Assembly (NCBI GenBank): GCA_002049825.1
Contig: MVCZ01000135.1
Span: forward strand, 1 to 7,550
Length of the DNA stretch: 7,550 bases
Source of the DNA: Candidatus Zhuqueibacterota bacterium 4484_188
Lineage (GTDB): Bacteria > Calditrichota > Calditrichia > RBG-13-44-9
Reading direction: 5' to 3'
The notes under the pieces are model-generated. The model was not told where the DNA came from and did no database searches. It was given only the letters and a program-made list of their open reading frames with translations. How positions within the stretch are numbered: the stretch's first letter is position 1; every line of letters begins with the position of its first letter. Positions 1-6,067 of the stretch are shown here, piece after piece. Both the position numbers and the translations under genes were made by a program.

Positions 1-113
1 CCCCCGGCTCCTGGGCAAACAAATCGGAAAATTTGTCGTTTAGCAGTGCAATATAAAGTAATTTAACAAAAAAATCTAATGATTTTTCCGGCGGGTTGTG
101 TGATTGAGCGCAT
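1..113 (-). CDS. Possible 5' end of a minus-strand gene cut by the left edge
   Basis: An open frame of 37 codons starts at an ATG at 113-111 and stays open to position 1. The peptide begins MRSITQPAGKIIRFF and ends LFAQEPG, with a hydrophobic stretch around residues 11-24 followed by a polar, plausible-looking segment. I see no good ribosome binding site in front of the ATG, and a second minus-strand frame is also open near the edge, so the open stretch could be chance in AT-rich DNA. No family is recognised. If real, it would point the same way as the block of minus-strand genes to its right, but would be separated from them by the 161-390 element. Confidence 0.22.
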
Positions 114-581
114 TTTGTTTCTGGTGTTCTTCTCTAAAGTTGCCCGTCTTTAAAATATAAATGGTTACTACTCAGCCTACGAAATACACGAAATACACGA
201 AAAATGAATTTTGTTTAAATGAAATAATCATGGTTATTTGATATTCGGTTCAAAAGTCGAATGTCTGATTTCATCATTTTTTCTTTTTCTATCAGGTGTT
301 AAGAATACTAAAGGTAATTCCTAAGTTCCTTTTTTTCGTGTATTTCGTGTGTTTCGTGGGAAATATTGGTCTGTCCTGAGTAGTTACTATAAATGATAGA
401 AACCGAATAAAAATGGGTTTCATAATCAACTGATTGCTCCTGTGTTTATTGGTGTAACTCGGTAGCAAATAAATATTAGGGTCAATTATGACCGGATGGA
501 AGTATGGGTATTTAATATCTAAATCAGAAAGGAATGAACCGTCAGCCCGCCGGCTTTTCAAGCAAATGGGCAATTATGAAC
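114..581. other. 468-bp non-coding stretch, AT-rich
   Basis: No believable gene is visible here. Positions 161-390 hold a MITE-like inverted-repeat element, described separately. Positions 391-581 are AT-rich; they hold a short interrupted palindrome at 480-493 (GGTCA-ATTA-TGACC) and a weak echo of its core, CAATTATGA, at 571-579, just beyond the stop of the DUF3108 gene. I see no convincing rho-independent terminator for the DUF3108 gene. The open frames across this stretch run through the repeat or through the reverse of the DUF3108 gene and look non-genic. Confidence 0.6.
161..390. mobile_element. MITE-like inverted-repeat element (230 bp)
   Basis: The outer ends match as inverted repeats: ATGGTTACTACTCAG at 161-175 against ATAGTAACTACTCAG read from 390 back to 376, 13 of 15 identical. 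Just inside them a second, stronger pair is present: 26 bases at 179-204, built from repeated ACGAAATAC units, match the reverse complement of 332-357 at 25 of 26 positions. The interior of about 125 bp is AT-rich and has no transposase. Paired arms around a short non-coding core are the form of a non-autonomous element moved by a transposase elsewhere, or of a dispersed hairpin repeat. Repeats reading TTCGTGTATTTCGTG are, from memory, common between genes in environmental bacteria, but I cannot name a family. No clear target-site duplication was found. Confidence 0.6.
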
Positions 582-1376
582 CTATTTCGCCGCCAGCCAG
601 TTTTCCGAAGATTCCAGTTCGATGGTCACCGAACCGAAGAATGCTTTCATTTTGGCTTTCAGGGGTACCCTGCTTTCGTCGCCGGAAAACCAGCCCTCGA
701 AATCGTCCTTGATTCCGGCAACGCCAATAAATTTAACTCTGCCCTGGATGTAATAACAGGGAAGCTTCTCTTTCCGGTATTTCAGTGTGCGAATGCTGCC
801 AACTTCGTTAAACCAGCAGCTATCCGTGGTGCCCAGGGCAAAGGTTGGTATGATTATTTTCCGGTAGTTTTCACTGGATTTTTGCCGGGCAAAATAGAGC
901 AATGCCAAAACGTCCCGGTAAGTTCGGTCAATAGGAAGTTGCTTATCCTCAACAATTTCCACCCGGTCGGGATACACTTTGCGCATCTGCACCACCGCCA
1001 GGTTTTCATCATTCCTGAAAATATAATCCGTCTCCAGGGTGTACTTACCCTTTTGTTCCCAGGCATGGAATTCAGCCGGAACCGCATTGCTGTCCACGTA
1101 GGTTTCGTAGATGTCGTGAATAGTAACAAAGGGAATTCCGGGCGAAGAATCAATTTTAATGCGTAATTTAAAATATCCTTTCAGCGCGCCCTCTTCTACA
1201 ATTCCCAGGTTAACCAGCCGCAACGTGCCGACCCGCAGGAAAAAATATTTGACCTTATAAATTAATTGTTCTCCCGGTTTCAGAACATCAGCCGGAACGT
1301 ATTCGATGCTCTTCGATGCCGGGGAAATCCCGGAAATTAAAATGAGAGCGAAAAGAATGATTATTTTTTTAAACAA
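582..1376 (-). CDS. DUF3108 domain exported protein
   Basis: A 264-residue protein of unknown function, of a length usual for DUF3108 proteins. Residues 1-22 form a typical Sec signal peptide: FKK, a hydrophobic run (IIILFALILISGI), then a small-residue region around SPAS for cleavage. It should therefore be periplasmic or envelope-attached; there is no lipobox cysteine. The mature part opens with a segment around LKPGEQLIYKVKYFFLRVG, the characteristic start of DUF3108, continues with beta-strand-rich sequence, and ends with a GWFSGDESRVPLKAKMK segment also typical of the family. The start is TTG (1376-1374): an in-frame TGA lies 12 codons upstream with no ATG or GTG between, and a GAGG at 1384-1387 sits seven bases before the TTG. 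The biochemical role of DUF3108 is not established. No damage is seen, unlike several neighbours. Confidence 0.85.
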   Translation of the reverse strand: MFKKIIILFALILISGISPASKSIEYVPADVLKPGEQLIYKVKYFFLRVGTLRLVNLGIVEEGALKGYFKLRIKIDSSPGIPFVTIHDIYETYVDSNAVPAEFHAWEQKGKYTLETDYIFRNDENLAVVQMRKVYPDRVEIVEDKQLPIDRTYRDVLALLYFARQKSSENYRKIIIPTFALGTTDSCWFNEVGSIRTLKYRKEKLPCYYIQGRVKFIGVAGIKDDFEGWFSGDESRVPLKAKMKAFFGSVTIELESSENWLAAK

Positions 1377-1585
1377 GTTTTTTCCTCGTTTTGCGTTGCT
1401 TTTTCCTGATCATCTCCTTTGCTGCACGGAGATGTTCTTTCCCAGAATTTGTTCCATCCGGCTTTTCTTATCACTTTACGGACTGAAACCCGGCAAGTTG
1501 CCCTGTTTCGGCAATTGTTTTATCTAAATAAAATCGGAAGGAAAATTTAGTATTTGAGTAAAATTGGTTTTCTCAGTTCAATAAA

Positions 1586-1855
1586 TTACCCGTTCGACCC
1601 TGAACCCATCTTGCCTTTTTTCAGAAATTCCGATAAATAAAACGCCGAAGTAGTCGGCTTGAAAACCTGGTCTTCCGAGCTGGGTTTTTCGTCGGTTTTC
1701 CGGCGGATATCAGTTCGGCGGTCCAACAGCGGCTGGTAGCGGCTATCGGTCACCACATCCTGCCAAACCTTCTCAGCCGGCGACAGGTTGAACAGGATGC
1801 CATTCCTGATGAAATCTTCAAATCGTCTGCCAACTAATCTTCGTTTTCCGGACAT
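1586..1855 (-). CDS. Small hypothetical protein, 89 residues
   Basis: I do not recognise the family. The protein is hydrophilic and basic, starting MSGKRRLVGRRFEDFIRNG, with no signal peptide or membrane segment, so probably cytoplasmic. Residues 10-45 could form amphipathic helices (FEDFIRNGILFNL, then SPAEKVWQDVV); the middle is rich in charged residues (LLDRRTDIRRKTDEK) and probably disordered; the tail ends KKGKMGSGSNG. The best evidence that it is real is a strong Shine-Dalgarno sequence in front of the ATG. About 20 bases further upstream is TAATTTG at 1881-1875, with TTTG at 1905-1902 and a 20-bp spacer. This resembles the Bacteroidetes -7/-33 promoter pattern but is tentative. The gene lies 209 bp before DUF3108 on the same strand, so co-transcription is possible but not shown. 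Confidence 0.62.
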   Translation of the reverse strand: MSGKRRLVGRRFEDFIRNGILFNLSPAEKVWQDVVTDSRYQPLLDRRTDIRRKTDEKPSSEDQVFKPTTSAFYLSEFLKKGKMGSGSNG

Positions 1856-1859
1856 GCAC

Positions 1860-1865
1860 CCTCCT
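1860..1865 (-). promoter_or_regulatory. Shine-Dalgarno site of the 89-residue gene
   Basis: The minus strand reads AGGAGG at 1865-1860, followed by GTGC and the ATG at 1855. This is the strongest ribosome binding site in the window, with a slightly short four-base spacer. It fixes the start of the small gene and supports it being translated. Confidence 0.7.
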
Positions 1866-1925
1866 GATTCATCACAAATTACTAAACCGTAAACAAAGAA
1901 ACAAATTAAATTTTCTTTGCTGATA

Positions 1926-1989
1926 TAAGGTGCTGATTGGTTGGCTCCTTAGCTTTGAAGCCGGAATCTTGAACCCAAACAACACCTTA
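1926..1989. repeat. 64-bp inverted-repeat hairpin overlapping the meaB stop
   Basis: TAAGGTGCTG at 1926-1935 pairs with CAACACCTTA at 1980-1989 (nine pairs plus one G-T), and TTGG/CCAA segments just inside lengthen the stem after a mismatch. The loop region is about 35 bases. The meaB TAA stop (1989-1987) lies inside the right arm. On the minus strand the hairpin is followed by mixed AT-rich sequence rather than a clean run of U, so it may be a weak terminator, a 3'-end stabilising structure, or a miniature repeat. Confidence 0.45.
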
Positions 1990-2670
1990 TTTAATTTTAA
2001 ACAATTCTTCTACCAGTGCCTTGGGGGATTTGCGAATATTAACAATGTTTTCAATTTCCTGTTCTAATTTCCGGTGCCGACGGCTGTTCCAGAATTCTTT
2101 TTCCAATTTTGACTGAACCAGGGTGTGAATTTTTTCCAGGGCACGGTGGTAGCGTTTGTCGTGTAGTCCTTCCTTGCGTATCAAAAACTCCCGGTGTTGT
2201 GCTATTGTTTGGCTGAGTTTTTCAATGCCTTTGCCCCGGTTTGCAATCGTATTGACAATCGGCGGTGTCCATTCCATATTTTGCGGACGTAATTCGAGCA
2301 TCAGTTCCAATTCAATCCGTATTTTGTTGGCGCCTTCGCGGTCGGATTTGTTGATGACGAAGATATCGGCGATTTCCATCAGACCGGCTTTCATTGCCTG
2401 AATGCTGTCTACTGCGGATAAAAATTCCCGGGTCGGTCAGCAAGTCGTTCATCCGAATCCGGTCGCCCAACACCGCACCGCCGCTAAACGGGCTGGTGGG
2501 ATCCACTGCGACAATACCCACCCGTTTGTCTTCCGTGCGAAAAGCACGGGCAAGTTTCGAGGTCAGGGTGCTTTTTCCCGCGCCGGGCGGTCCGGTGATG
2601 CCCAGGCCTTATTTCCCGATTGTATCCCGGAAATAATTTTATCCACTCTCTCTGGCACTTTTGCTTTCAT
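1987..2670 (-). pseudogene. meaB: MeaB/ArgK-family GTPase gene broken by two internal deletions
   Basis: MeaB proteins are cytoplasmic P-loop GTPases of about 320-330 residues that protect and load cobalamin-dependent methylmalonyl-CoA mutase. Three conserved blocks remain, each in a different frame. Block 1 (2670 to about 2610) gives MKAKVPERVDKIISGIQSGNK, the family's N-terminal helix. Block 2 (about 2608-2411) gives GLGITGPPGAGKST with the Walker A motif, then VGIVAVDPTSPFSGG and LGDRIRMNDLL, ending at GIFIRS. Block 3 (about 2409-1987) gives DSIQAMKAGLMEIADIF, the NKSD nucleotide-specificity motif and a normal C-terminus. Missing against the family are about 30 residues at 2608-2611 and about 60 at 2410-2411, including the VETVGVGQ region. 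Both junctions shift frame, so no functional product is expected as written. The best start is the ATG at 2670; I see no strong ribosome binding site. No mutase gene is adjacent. Loss could be real or an assembly error. Confidence 0.88.
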
Positions 2671-2743
2671 TTGGCAACTTCTGTAAATCCAGGTAAATCC
2701 AATATAAAAAAATAGCCGGGGTGGAGCAGCCTTAAAAATAATT

Positions 2744-3790
2744 TCATCGGTCCCGCTTTAGTTTTTTTTGCAGGGCGGGAATTGCTTCTATCTTTTTTAA
2801 AACCGCTTCCGGCTCTATTTGCTTCATACAAATCATTAAACGGCACTTTCGTAAACCGCAGAACCGACAGGGAACGTCGGACAGAATGTAGGGATGATTC
2901 GGATCGTCAACCGGATTCCAGACCTGTGGTCGGTCAGTGGCAAAAAGGGCAAGGGTAGGTGTTCCTACTGCAATGGCTATGTGTTTCGGTCCGTTATCGT
3001 AGGAAAAGTGTAAATCGATTTGCGAGAGAAACGCCGCAAAAACATCCAGGGACCACTCCGGCAGCGGAGTAACCTCCACCTGGCACATTTTTCTGACTTT
3101 TTCCACCGTTTCTTTTTCCCTGCCGCTCCAGTTCAGAAAAATTTTTGCCCGGTGTTTCCGAACCAGCATTTCGCAAAGACGTGCGATTTTTTCGGGATTC
3201 CACTGCCGTGCCGGACGTTTCCCTCCTGGTGTGATATTCACCAGCAAAGGGTGCTCCTCCGCACCTTGCTCGCGAATAAATTGTTTAGCAGTCGCCAGTG
3301 CCGATCCGGAAATCGCAATTTTCGGCTGCCGATTCACCTGGAAAATTCCCAGTTTTTCCAGGGCTTTGCATTTCTGAACCGCCGAATATTCCGGCAAATG
3401 ATTCGCGTCGGAAATAATATTGTAAACCCATTGTCGGCGATTCAACTTTAATCCCAACCGGTAGCGTACACCGGAAAGCGCCGTGAGATAAGCGGTTGCC
3501 GGGGAAACCTGGTAGTCGAGAATCAAATTATATTTTTGTTTTCGCACAACCGGAATGAACTTGAGAAAGCCCAGCGGATCGTGAGCCGAATATGGATAAA
3601 CCAGCACCCGGTCTAATTCCGGTAACCCGGTAAGAAGAGGTTCAGGAGCCGGTGTAGTGAGAAAATGGATTCTTGCTCCCGGAAAATTCTGCCGCAACAC
3701 CGGAAGAACCGCCGTGGTTTGCACTACATCTCCGATTGCCCGTAACTGGATGACCAGAATCCTGCCGATTTCGTTTCGGTTAAGTTGCAT
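2744..3790 (-). CDS. Glycosyltransferase family 9 (heptosyltransferase-like), second of a pair
   Basis: A complete 348-residue GT-B glycosyltransferase of the ADP-heptose:LPS heptosyltransferase group, acting at the cytoplasmic face of the inner membrane. The N-terminus RILVIQLRAIGDVVQTTAVLPVLR is the family's acceptor-domain start. VNITPGGKRPARQWNPEK near residue 190-205 opens the donor domain, and DNGPKHIAIAVGTP at about 265-278 is the conserved nucleotide-sugar site (usually D-S-G-P-x-H; here N replaces S). A cysteine cluster (C308, C311, C316, C321; C-x2-C-x4-C-x4-C) near the C-terminus is seen in many GT9 proteins and may bind a metal. The ATG at 3790 lies inside the end of the upstream GT9 gene (11-bp overlap), so the two are almost certainly translated from one message. 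The donor sugar could be heptose or another; the family alone does not decide. No lesions are seen. Confidence 0.9.
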   Translation of the reverse strand: MQLNRNEIGRILVIQLRAIGDVVQTTAVLPVLRQNFPGARIHFLTTPAPEPLLTGLPELDRVLVYPYSAHDPLGFLKFIPVVRKQKYNLILDYQVSPATAYLTALSGVRYRLGLKLNRRQWVYNIISDANHLPEYSAVQKCKALEKLGIFQVNRQPKIAISGSALATAKQFIREQGAEEHPLLVNITPGGKRPARQWNPEKIARLCEMLVRKHRAKIFLNWSGREKETVEKVRKMCQVEVTPLPEWSLDVFAAFLSQIDLHFSYDNGPKHIAIAVGTPTLALFATDRPQVWNPVDDPNHPYILSDVPCRFCGLRKCRLMICMKQIEPEAVLKKIEAIPALQKKLKRDR

Positions 3791-4868
3791 GAAAAATATT
3801 CCGGCTCAGCGTTTCAAGTTTTTCTTGAATGAGCGATAAATCCTCCGAAGTTCCAGAATACTGCAGGGCAAAATGAAATTTGCCGTCGTTGTAGCCGTAC
3901 TGGATTATATTGTCGTGATTGAAAATACTTAAACTGGGAATACCCAGTGCGACGGCAAGGTGCATTGGTCCGGTGTCTCCGGAAATGAAAAGCCGGAAAC
4001 CGGAGAAAAAAACAGCCGTTTCATAAAGTGTCCTGTTCCAGATGAGCGTCTGTTGCTGCAAATGCGCGGGAAGCCCCCGGTAAATTTCCCGGTCGGCTGC
4101 TCCCAGGGCAATCTGCACATCAAAACCGCCAAGCCGATTGGTTTGCTCATATAAAAAGGAGATCAGGTCGCCGGGCAGGACTTTGTCCCCGGTCGAACCC
4201 AGCCAAAGTAAAGCACTCCGCTGCGGGCGTTTGATTCCCCATTTGCTAAAGGAACTTTCGATCAATTCTTCCGGCACCCGGAGTTCTCCGCGGCGAAACT
4301 CCGCCTCCGGGTAAATTGCCCGCCACAAATCCAGATGTGCGTCGGAATAATGCTTTTCGGTTGAGGAAGGGATTGCCAGATCATAATAATCAGGGCTGTC
4401 TTTCCAGCGAAATCCCATCAGCACCTTTGGTTTTGCCCATCGCCCTAACAGTGCCTGGGAAAGCGAAAAATTATTCGGGTTGTGGCTGCTGATAATTAGA
4501 TCGTACCGTTCCTTCCGCAATCGGACTAACCACTGAACAAACCGAACCGGGTTTCGGAAGAAAGCTGCCTGATGGTAATCCCAGAATTGATCTACCAGCC
4601 CGGGCGAGAATTTGCGGATCAGCTTTGCCACCGGGTGGTGCAGCGCCAGGTGAAGCTGAACCTGCGGACAGGAATTGCGGATGGCACTGAGCAGCGGGAG
4701 GAGCAAAATACCGTTCCCTACCCGCCGGTCCAGCCGAAATACCAGAATCTTTCGAATGTGTTCTTTTTCCAACCGGGGTGGTTCTTTACCACGGAATAAA
4801 AAACGGAAAATGAGGTTTAAAATTTTTTTTCCGTTTAATTCAATTTCTTTCAGTACCTTAAATTTCAT
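3780..4868 (-). CDS. Glycosyltransferase family 9 (heptosyltransferase-like), first of a pair
   Basis: A complete 362-residue GT9 protein, upstream partner of the overlapping GT9 gene. A basic leader of about 35 residues precedes the family start HIRKILVFRLDRRVGNGILLLP (the D-x-x-x-G-N pattern). The donor domain has LLWLGSTGDK and SGDTGPMHLAVALGIPS, the sugar-nucleotide site, at about 296-313. It lacks the C-terminal cysteine cluster of its partner, so the two are diverged paralogues likely adding different residues or linkages to the LPS core or a similar glycan. The ATG at 4868 has no Shine-Dalgarno sequence. A possible promoter with its -10 only about ten bases upstream would make the transcript nearly leaderless. 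The basic N-terminal extension may hold it at the membrane; this is inference. Sequence looks undamaged. Confidence 0.88.
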   Translation of the reverse strand: MKFKVLKEIELNGKKILNLIFRFLFRGKEPPRLEKEHIRKILVFRLDRRVGNGILLLPLLSAIRNSCPQVQLHLALHHPVAKLIRKFSPGLVDQFWDYHQAAFFRNPVRFVQWLVRLRKERYDLIISSHNPNNFSLSQALLGRWAKPKVLMGFRWKDSPDYYDLAIPSSTEKHYSDAHLDLWRAIYPEAEFRRGELRVPEELIESSFSKWGIKRPQRSALLWLGSTGDKVLPGDLISFLYEQTNRLGGFDVQIALGAADREIYRGLPAHLQQQTLIWNRTLYETAVFFSGFRLFISGDTGPMHLAVALGIPSLSIFNHDNIIQYGYNDGKFHFALQYSGTSEDLSLIQEKLETLSRNIFHAT

Positions 4869-4876
4869 CGCCGGGA

Positions 4877-4905
4877 AAAGTAAGATGTGGAAACCGCCAT
4901 GTCAA
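4877..4905 (-). promoter_or_regulatory. Possible sigma-70-type promoter for the GT9 pair
   Basis: The minus strand reads TTGACA at 4905-4900, a perfect -35 box, then a 17-bp spacer and TACTTT at 4882-4877 as a poor -10 box. Transcription would begin near 4870, almost at the GT9 start codon, which fits the absence of a ribosome binding site there. The -10 match is weak, so this is tentative. Confidence 0.3.
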
Positions 4906-4989
4906 ACAGAACCTGAATTCGCTTACCCTGCACTCGTCACAAGAACGAACGCCGGGTATTTTTTGACCACTTAAAGCACTCGAGTTTGT

Positions 4990-5979
4990 ATGAAAACTGC
5001 ATTTAAAATAATCAGTACCCTGGGACCGCAAAGTCTCTCTGCCGCGTTTGTAAACACTTGCCGCGAACACTCACAACTCTATTTTCGGCTGAACGGTTCA
5101 CACCTCAGTGCAAAACGTATTCAGGAATACAGCGATTTTATCCGGTCGCACACCGAAGGACACGAAAGCCAAATATTTCTCGATTTGCAGGGGAACAAAC
5201 TGCGCATCGGGCAAATGTCACCGCGGGAAATGAAATTATCTCCACGTGCGGAACTTGTGGCAAAATTAACCGACGCATCTACCGGCACGACCATTCCCCT
5301 TCCGCACCCGGAAATTTTCCGCGCGGCTTCGTCCGGAGACATTCTAATCTTCCAGGACGCCACAGTGAAAATGAAGGTGGAAGAAACCGGACAAAAGTAC
5401 CTGCGGCTGCGCGTACTGTCCGGAGACAGCCTTCGCAGCGGATGCGGCATCCATATTCAGGACAAGCCGTTGCTGCCCGAAGCCTTGCCGGCAAATCAAA
5501 AGCAGCAAATTGAGGTTGCCGACGGGAACGGCTTTAGCCACCTGGCGCTGTCTTACGTTCGTTCGCCGGAGGAAGTGCTGAATTTACGGAAGTATTGCCG
5601 CGGGATTGATTATTCTCCACGCCTAATTGCCAAAATAGAACACCCCGCTGCGCTAAACCGTTTAGAGGAAATTATCGATTCCGCCGATGAAATCTGGTTT
5701 TGCCGTGGCGATTTGGGTGCTCTCATTCCGCTTGCCGGATTAGGCTACTGGCAGGATTTGGTCATTCAGGCGGCTCGACGAAAGAAAAAACCGGTTTATG
5801 TTGCCGGTCAGGTGTTCCACCATTTGACCACCCACCCGCAACCGACCCGCTCGGATCCTGCCGCTGCCTTAGGAATAATTGCATCATTGGTTACCAAATC
5901 AGATAAACGAAGAGGTTTCCCGAACACAAGTTTTGTAGTTACAGAAACCACTTCGCTAATTTTCGTAACTATCGGGTAA
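4990..5979 (+). CDS. Short pyruvate-kinase-like protein, probably with an internal deletion
   Basis: This 329-residue protein has the pyruvate kinase barrel order but lacks the family's C-terminal allosteric domain (full enzymes are about 470 residues). Seen: KIISTLGP at 6-13; RLNGSH at 33-38; FLDLQGNKLRIG at 63-74; a B-domain-like stretch to about 165; LALSYVRSPEEV at 185-196; AKIEHP with K215 and E217 matching catalytic lysine and metal-binding glutamate; CRGDLG with metal-binding D241; and PQPTRS at 284-288. The catalytic threonine of the usual A-T-Q motif is glycine here (V-A-G-Q, 271-274), so ordinary kinase activity is doubtful. After PTRS the expected segment ending in S-x-E-T-A-x-G is missing, and the sequence jumps to DPAAALGIIASL, which resembles the part after it: about 26 codons appear lost in frame. 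The last 28 residues resemble nothing in the family. Start ATG has no clear ribosome site. Confidence 0.75.
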   Translation: MKTAFKIISTLGPQSLSAAFVNTCREHSQLYFRLNGSHLSAKRIQEYSDFIRSHTEGHESQIFLDLQGNKLRIGQMSPREMKLSPRAELVAKLTDASTGTTIPLPHPEIFRAASSGDILIFQDATVKMKVEETGQKYLRLRVLSGDSLRSGCGIHIQDKPLLPEALPANQKQQIEVADGNGFSHLALSYVRSPEEVLNLRKYCRGIDYSPRLIAKIEHPAALNRLEEIIDSADEIWFCRGDLGALIPLAGLGYWQDLVIQAARRKKKPVYVAGQVFHHLTTHPQPTRSDPAAALGIIASLVTKSDKRRGFPNTSFVVTETTSLIFVTIG

Positions 5980-6009
5980 AGTTATCAGATTTTCTAAAAC
6001 ACACCCCCT

Positions 6010-6040
6010 GCCTGCGTCGACTGATCGGCAGGCTATTTTT
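6010..6040 (+). terminator. Rho-independent terminator after the pyruvate-kinase-like gene
   Basis: GCCTGC at 6010-6015 pairs with GCAGGC at 6028-6033. Inside this, CGA (6018-6020) pairs with TCG (6025-6027) around a CTGA loop, leaving a two-base GT bulge. The stem is followed at once by TATTTTT. It lies 30 bases after the stop codon on the same strand, the right place to end that transcript. Confidence 0.75.
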
Positions 6041-6067
6041 CCTCTCTTGCCAAGCTTGACTTTGTAC

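Noticed and set aside
180..204. Short tandem ACGAAATAC units as a CRISPR-like array
   Set aside because: The units are contiguous with no spacers, and no cas genes are present.
292..573. Minus-strand open frame of 93 codons
   Set aside because: Its C-terminal third is the ACGAAATAC repeat arm translated (the H-T-K-Y-T-K pattern); no ribosome site and no protein-like composition.
534..1166. Long plus-strand open frame of about 210 codons
   Set aside because: It lies antisense to the DUF3108 gene, which has a signal peptide, a plausible start and family-like sequence; the plus-strand translation resembles no protein.
1377..1470. Chain of tiny overlapping minus-strand open frames (15 and 14 codons) before the DUF3108 start, resembling a leader peptide
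   Set aside because: The ribosome-site-like AAAGGAG touches its ATG with no spacer, the peptides have no runs of a regulatory amino acid, and such short frames arise easily by chance.
3020..3451. Plus-strand open frame of 143 codons
   Set aside because: It is antisense to the second GT9 gene, which is complete and well conserved.
5058..5513. Plus-strand open frame of 151 codons in another frame
   Set aside because: It overlaps the pyruvate-kinase-like gene, whose frame carries the recognisable family motifs.
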